Of a stretch of DNA of 64,000 nucleotides, positions 61,535 through 64,000 are shown in pieces. Source of the DNA: Desulfosporosinus cupriresistens (GTDB lineage Bacteria > Bacillota > Desulfitobacteriia > Desulfitobacteriales > Desulfitobacteriaceae); the NCBI RefSeq assembly GCF_001707885.1, contig NZ_MASS01000002.1, positions 62,001 to 126,000 of the forward strand. The letters run 5' to 3'. How positions within the stretch are numbered: position 1 is the first letter of the stretch; each line of letters opens with the position of its first letter. The notes beneath the pieces were generated by a model. The model made no database searches and was not told the DNA's origin. It saw only the letters and a program-made list of their open reading frames with translations. The translations under genes were made by a program, and so were the position numbers.

Positions 61535-61879
61535 TTATCTCAAGACTATCGAGTAGACTCCAATGACAACAATAGCAGTAATAAACCATGAGGCTATTCC
61601 TAATGCCAAAGATTGCATGATAGGTATTTTGTCAATAGTAAAGTAAAGAGTTAAGAGAAAAGCTAACGAAGTCGGTAATGACCATATACTAAACATCACG
61701 GTCTTACTTAACGAGCCATGTTGCGAGATGGAAAGAAAATAGTAACCCAAGAGAGTAATAGCTGGAAAAAGCATAGCCAAACCAGCAACAAAGCTATTTT
61801 GTGATTTGCCAATTAGATTAATTATTACGACCAAGGTCCCACCAACTATGAAACGCGTTAATAATTCTACAAACGTCAT
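61535..61879 (-). CDS. DUF3147/GlpM-like small membrane protein
   Basis: 114 residues with four membrane helices (FIVGGTLVVIINLIGKSQNS, FVAGLAMLFPAITLLGYYFL, IWSLPTSLAFLLTLYFT, SWFITAIVVIGVYSIVL). The RFIVGG...L.......G..AM.P pattern resembles DUF3147/GlpM proteins. TTGGAGG precedes ATG 61879; the longer frame to 61933 has none. Function unknown. Confidence 0.7.
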   Translation of the reverse strand: MTFVELLTRFIVGGTLVVIINLIGKSQNSFVAGLAMLFPAITLLGYYFLSISQHGSLSKTVMFSIWSLPTSLAFLLTLYFTIDKIPIMQSLALGIASWFITAIVVIGVYSIVLR

Positions 61880-62023
61880 AAAAGATGCCTCCAACTGATT
61901 GATTTCGCAAACTATATTATAGCAGGATATCAACTGGAATTAAAAGCCAGAGGACTTGCATGACAAAGGCAGGTGCTCTAAAATGAAGGCGGGTCCCCAA
62001 ATAGGGTAATGGAGGTGGTTGCT

Positions 62024-62590
62024 GTGTCCGTACATAAATTTAATCCTGAAAATCGCAAAAAACTTAATAGTGAACAACGTAAGGCAATTTTGCCCCCGGC
62101 TCAGGTTTTAATGGACATTGGGATTGAATCTCACACTGTCTGGGCTGATATCGGTTGCGGAACAGGTTATTTTACAATACCTCTTGCTTATGAAGTGAAG
62201 CAAGTGTACGCTCTCGATATACGTGCTGAAATGCTTAATGATCTCAGTGACAGTCTTACTCAATTACAAATTTCCAATGTAGAGGTGCTTCAATCTGGAG
62301 AAAGTCGTTTTCCCTTACCAGACCTATTGGTAGACGGAATTTTGACTTCGCTTGTTTTACACGAAGTTGATCAACCCAATGAATTTTTTCGTGAATTACA
62401 CAGAATTCTTCAAACGGGTGGCAGATTAGTGGTAATCGAATGGGCCAAAGCATCCACGGAAATGGGACCACCTCTTGACCACCGCTTATCTGTTCAACAG
62501 TTAGATGATTGGGCACTTACGGCAGGTTTTACAAAAGTAAAATCCTGGCAGTGGACGGAGAATTTCATAGGAATTGAATATGAAAAGTAA
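62024..62590 (+). CDS. Class I SAM-dependent methyltransferase
   Basis: 188 residues. Motif I is ADIGCGTGYFTIPLA, then VYALDIRAEML (acidic end of strand 2), LVDGILTSLVLHEVDQPNEF and RILQTGGRLVVIEWAK. It is close to UbiE/Methyltransf_11 small-molecule enzymes; the substrate is unknown. The frame begins at ATG 62009, but GGAGG at 62011-62015 lies 8 bases before GTG 62024, which I choose. Confidence 0.88.
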   Translation: MSVHKFNPENRKKLNSEQRKAILPPAQVLMDIGIESHTVWADIGCGTGYFTIPLAYEVKQVYALDIRAEMLNDLSDSLTQLQISNVEVLQSGESRFPLPDLLVDGILTSLVLHEVDQPNEFFRELHRILQTGGRLVVIEWAKASTEMGPPLDHRLSVQQLDDWALTAGFTKVKSWQWTENFIGIEYEK

Positions 62591-62618
62591 ACATTAATTA
62601 AATAATCGATATAAATGA

Positions 62619-62652
62619 AACGTCTTTCTAGAAGTGAAAGGCGTTTTATTTT
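62619..62652 (+). terminator. Terminator of the methyltransferase gene
   Basis: AAACGTCTTTC pairs with GAAAGGCGTTT (one G-T) around TAGAAGT, followed by TATTTTAT. Confidence 0.65.
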
Positions 62653-62787
62653 ATACTAGTTAATTGAGCGTTACGTTGAGAAATGATGGTGTCAAAATAC
62701 GTGGACTGTGTGAAAAATATGATGTAGAATATGCAGTGTGTCTTATTCAGTAGATACGAGTCAAATCATACATAGGGGGCCAGCTTA

Positions 62788-63105
62788 GTGAAAGACAATC
62801 CTAATAAGATATGGGTCGTTGCGAGTCCAAAACGTGCGCGAAATCCCGAGTATAGTCAATATAATTCAGTAGGGGAAGCACTGTCTGATTTTGATGATTG
62901 GACACTTGATACAGGTAGTATAGCAAGTTGTGAAGTACTCTATCGAGGAATCACTTTGATGCACTCCGCAAAGGGTAAAGTATCTGGTGCTGCCTGCGAA
63001 AAGTATAACAAAGATTGTAATGTAAGAAGTAAATTACCAAACTCATCAGAGATACTAAATTGCGAAGAATGCGTCAAGAAAATGATTGAAAATTACGTTT
63101 TATGA
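62788..63105 (+). CDS. Small hypothetical protein
   Basis: 105 residues, starting at GTG with GGGGGCC upstream. There is no hydrophobic segment. Five Cys residues occur, the last pairs in EKYNKDCNVRS and NCEECVKKM, which could bind a metal. I do not recognise the family. It stands alone between two terminators. Confidence 0.6.
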   Translation: MKDNPNKIWVVASPKRARNPEYSQYNSVGEALSDFDDWTLDTGSIASCEVLYRGITLMHSAKGKVSGAACEKYNKDCNVRSKLPNSSEILNCEECVKKMIENYVL

Positions 63106-63140
63106 AACAGTATTTGTTGGACGCTTAAAATCCTAAACTT

Positions 63141-63184
63141 TGAACACCGATTCAGCACTCAGCCTGATTGCGGTGTTTTTCTTT
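63141..63184 (+). terminator. Terminator of the small hypothetical gene
   Basis: AACACCG and CGGTGTT arms around a loose 22-base loop, then TTTTCTTT. Confidence 0.55.
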
Positions 63185-63234
63185 ATTCCTTGGCTTTGTG
63201 CCATTGCTTCCGATTGCTTACCAGCAAATTAACC

Positions 63235-63300
63235 ATTTTGTAACTATCTCTTTACTATTTTGTAAATGTGTGTCCAGTAATAGAGTATATTGTAAATGTA
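63235..63300 (+). repeat. Three TTTGTAA-type direct repeats upstream of the lipoprotein gene
   Basis: CATTTTGTAACT, CTATTTTGTAAATGT and ATATTGTAAATGT lie at about 25-30 base steps before the lipoprotein start. They may be binding sites of a regulator, or chance in AT-rich DNA. Confidence 0.35.
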
Positions 63301-63350
63301 TCATCAAATGGACGAAAATTATGAATTAAAGCAAGGAGTGGACAAAACAG

Positions 63351-64000
63351 ATGAAGTTCTCCGTTCGTTTAGTAATGTCATTACTAGTTCTCGTTATAAC
63401 TGGTTGTGGATCAATTCAGAGGGTTCAAACACCCATGGACCATTCCAGCGGGAGTTCTGTGATTGATATCAACCAAGGACAAGCTAACTCTGCCATACTG
63501 AGCCCAAAGAATCTAAATGCTGCAGCATTTAAGAATATGGGTAATTTGGCTTTCATTTGGGAAGGTTTACTATTTACTCTTGACGGTGAAACAGGTGAAG
63601 TCAAGCAGCTCACATACTCGAGACACGCCTTACACCCAATTTGGTCATATGATGGTGAATGGCTAGCGTTTATCTCTGCTGATGGTCCTAGTTTGAAGAG
63701 TGGGCAACTTTGGCTTGTTCGTAAGGACGGGCAACAAGCGCACCAAGTCCCAGGGATCAACTCTGTGCAAGCAAATGATCAAAACCTTTCGTGGTCACCT
63801 ACAACAAATGTTCTGGCAGTCAGTGGGGAAGAAGGTCTCTGGTTGGTGCCCGTGCAAGGTAAACCGACTCTTAAGTTTAAAGGTTCGCATGCTTACGCTT
63901 ATGGCCCATGGTCACCAGACGGAAAATATATCGCCTACAATGTGATGAATCCCCCAAATACCCAAGGGAGCCGAGATGAAGATCTTTATACTTTGAATGT
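63351..64000 (+). CDS. TolB/PD40-like lipoprotein (partial, runs off the window)
   Basis: 216 codons are open to the window end. The signal peptide (KFSVRLVMSLLVLVITGCGS) ends in the lipobox VITGCG, so the protein is anchored outside the membrane. It contains PD40/beta-propeller units: LHPIWSYDGEWLAFISADGP, QLWLVRKDG, NLSWSPTTNVLAVSG and YGPWSPDGKYIAYNV. Similar lipoproteins accompany sensor kinases or hydrolases. CAAGGAG precedes ATG 63351. Confidence 0.85.
   Translation, partial: MKFSVRLVMSLLVLVITGCGSIQRVQTPMDHSSGSSVIDINQGQANSAILSPKNLNAAAFKNMGNLAFIWEGLLFTLDGETGEVKQLTYSRHALHPIWSYDGEWLAFISADGPSLKSGQLWLVRKDGQQAHQVPGINSVQANDQNLSWSPTTNVLAVSGEEGLWLVPVQGKPTLKFKGSHAYAYGPWSPDGKYIAYNVMNPPNTQGSRDEDLYTLN

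Noticed and set aside
1-64000. tRNA or rRNA genes
   Set aside because: No tRNA cloverleaf pattern (GGTTCGAATCC-type T-arm with matching acceptor stem) or rRNA segment was found by reading both strands.

Overview
The window looks like chromosome of an anaerobic, endospore-forming Firmicute of the Peptococcaceae type (Desulfosporosinus or Desulfitobacterium-like). The reasons are a canonical Spo0A, a tungsten-type aldehyde ferredoxin oxidoreductase, 4Fe-4S proteins, Gram-positive ribosome binding sites with many GTG/TTG starts, DUF3231 and DUF1659/DUF2922 proteins, and an AT-rich base composition. The genus is an inference; no rRNA or tRNA gene is visible to confirm it.

Left part (1-31 kb), mostly intact housekeeping and accessory operons: the end of a histidine kinase, two GNAT acetyltransferases, a secreted hypothetical and a Cys-rich protein; a Yip1 / MacA-like / MacB-like export operon; an SdpR-SdpI type pair whose promoter lies between two perfect operator palindromes; a HesB/IscA-like protein; an aldehyde ferredoxin oxidoreductase; a YhhN protein; a heterodimeric ABC exporter; an orphan Spo0A; and a ROK regulator followed by a complete sugar/polyol operon (ABC transporter, sorbitol/xylitol-type dehydrogenase, xylulokinase). 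Next come an iron-sulfur protein with a CRP/FNR-like site upstream, a coiled-coil protein divergent from a compact tyrosine recombinase with several palindromes between them, a PatB-like C-S lyase and a DUF1992 protein.

Middle part (31-43 kb), a mosaic of relics: a 0.2-kb scar built from three pieces of the lipid-type cluster found 13-22 kb further on, a ZTP riboswitch controlling a stand-alone AICAR formyltransferase, a broken large serine recombinase, a LysR/EamA/LUD group around a 42-bp palindrome, an aldo/keto reductase fragment, DUF2922/DUF1659/DUF3102 genes around a 46-bp perfect palindrome, an ABC ATPase stub and a decayed IS1182-type element.

Right-centre (43.7-53.8 kb), the most interesting region: a colinear block of one XRE regulator and nine enzyme or carrier genes (UbiA prenyltransferase, Old Yellow Enzyme-like reductase, acyl carrier protein, alpha-oxoamine synthase, diacylglycerol/sphingoid-kinase-like protein, ThiL-like protein, beta-ketoacyl synthase, extended SDR, radical SAM enzyme). 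The gene set suggests an undescribed aminoketone or sphingoid-like prenylated lipid pathway. It ends directly at a serine recombinase relic.

Right part (54-64 kb): a frameshifted B12-binding radical SAM gene, a DUF3231 protein, a truncated second AICAR formyltransferase between two more serine recombinase tails, a cytochrome b5-DoxX fusion, an ECF sigma factor, a MerR relic, a CBS-domain protein, a small membrane protein, a methyltransferase, a small hypothetical and the start of a TolB/PD40-like lipoprotein that runs off the window. Overall, stable operons flank a roughly 27-kb zone (31.5-58.5 kb) with repeated signs of serine-recombinase-mediated gain and later decay.
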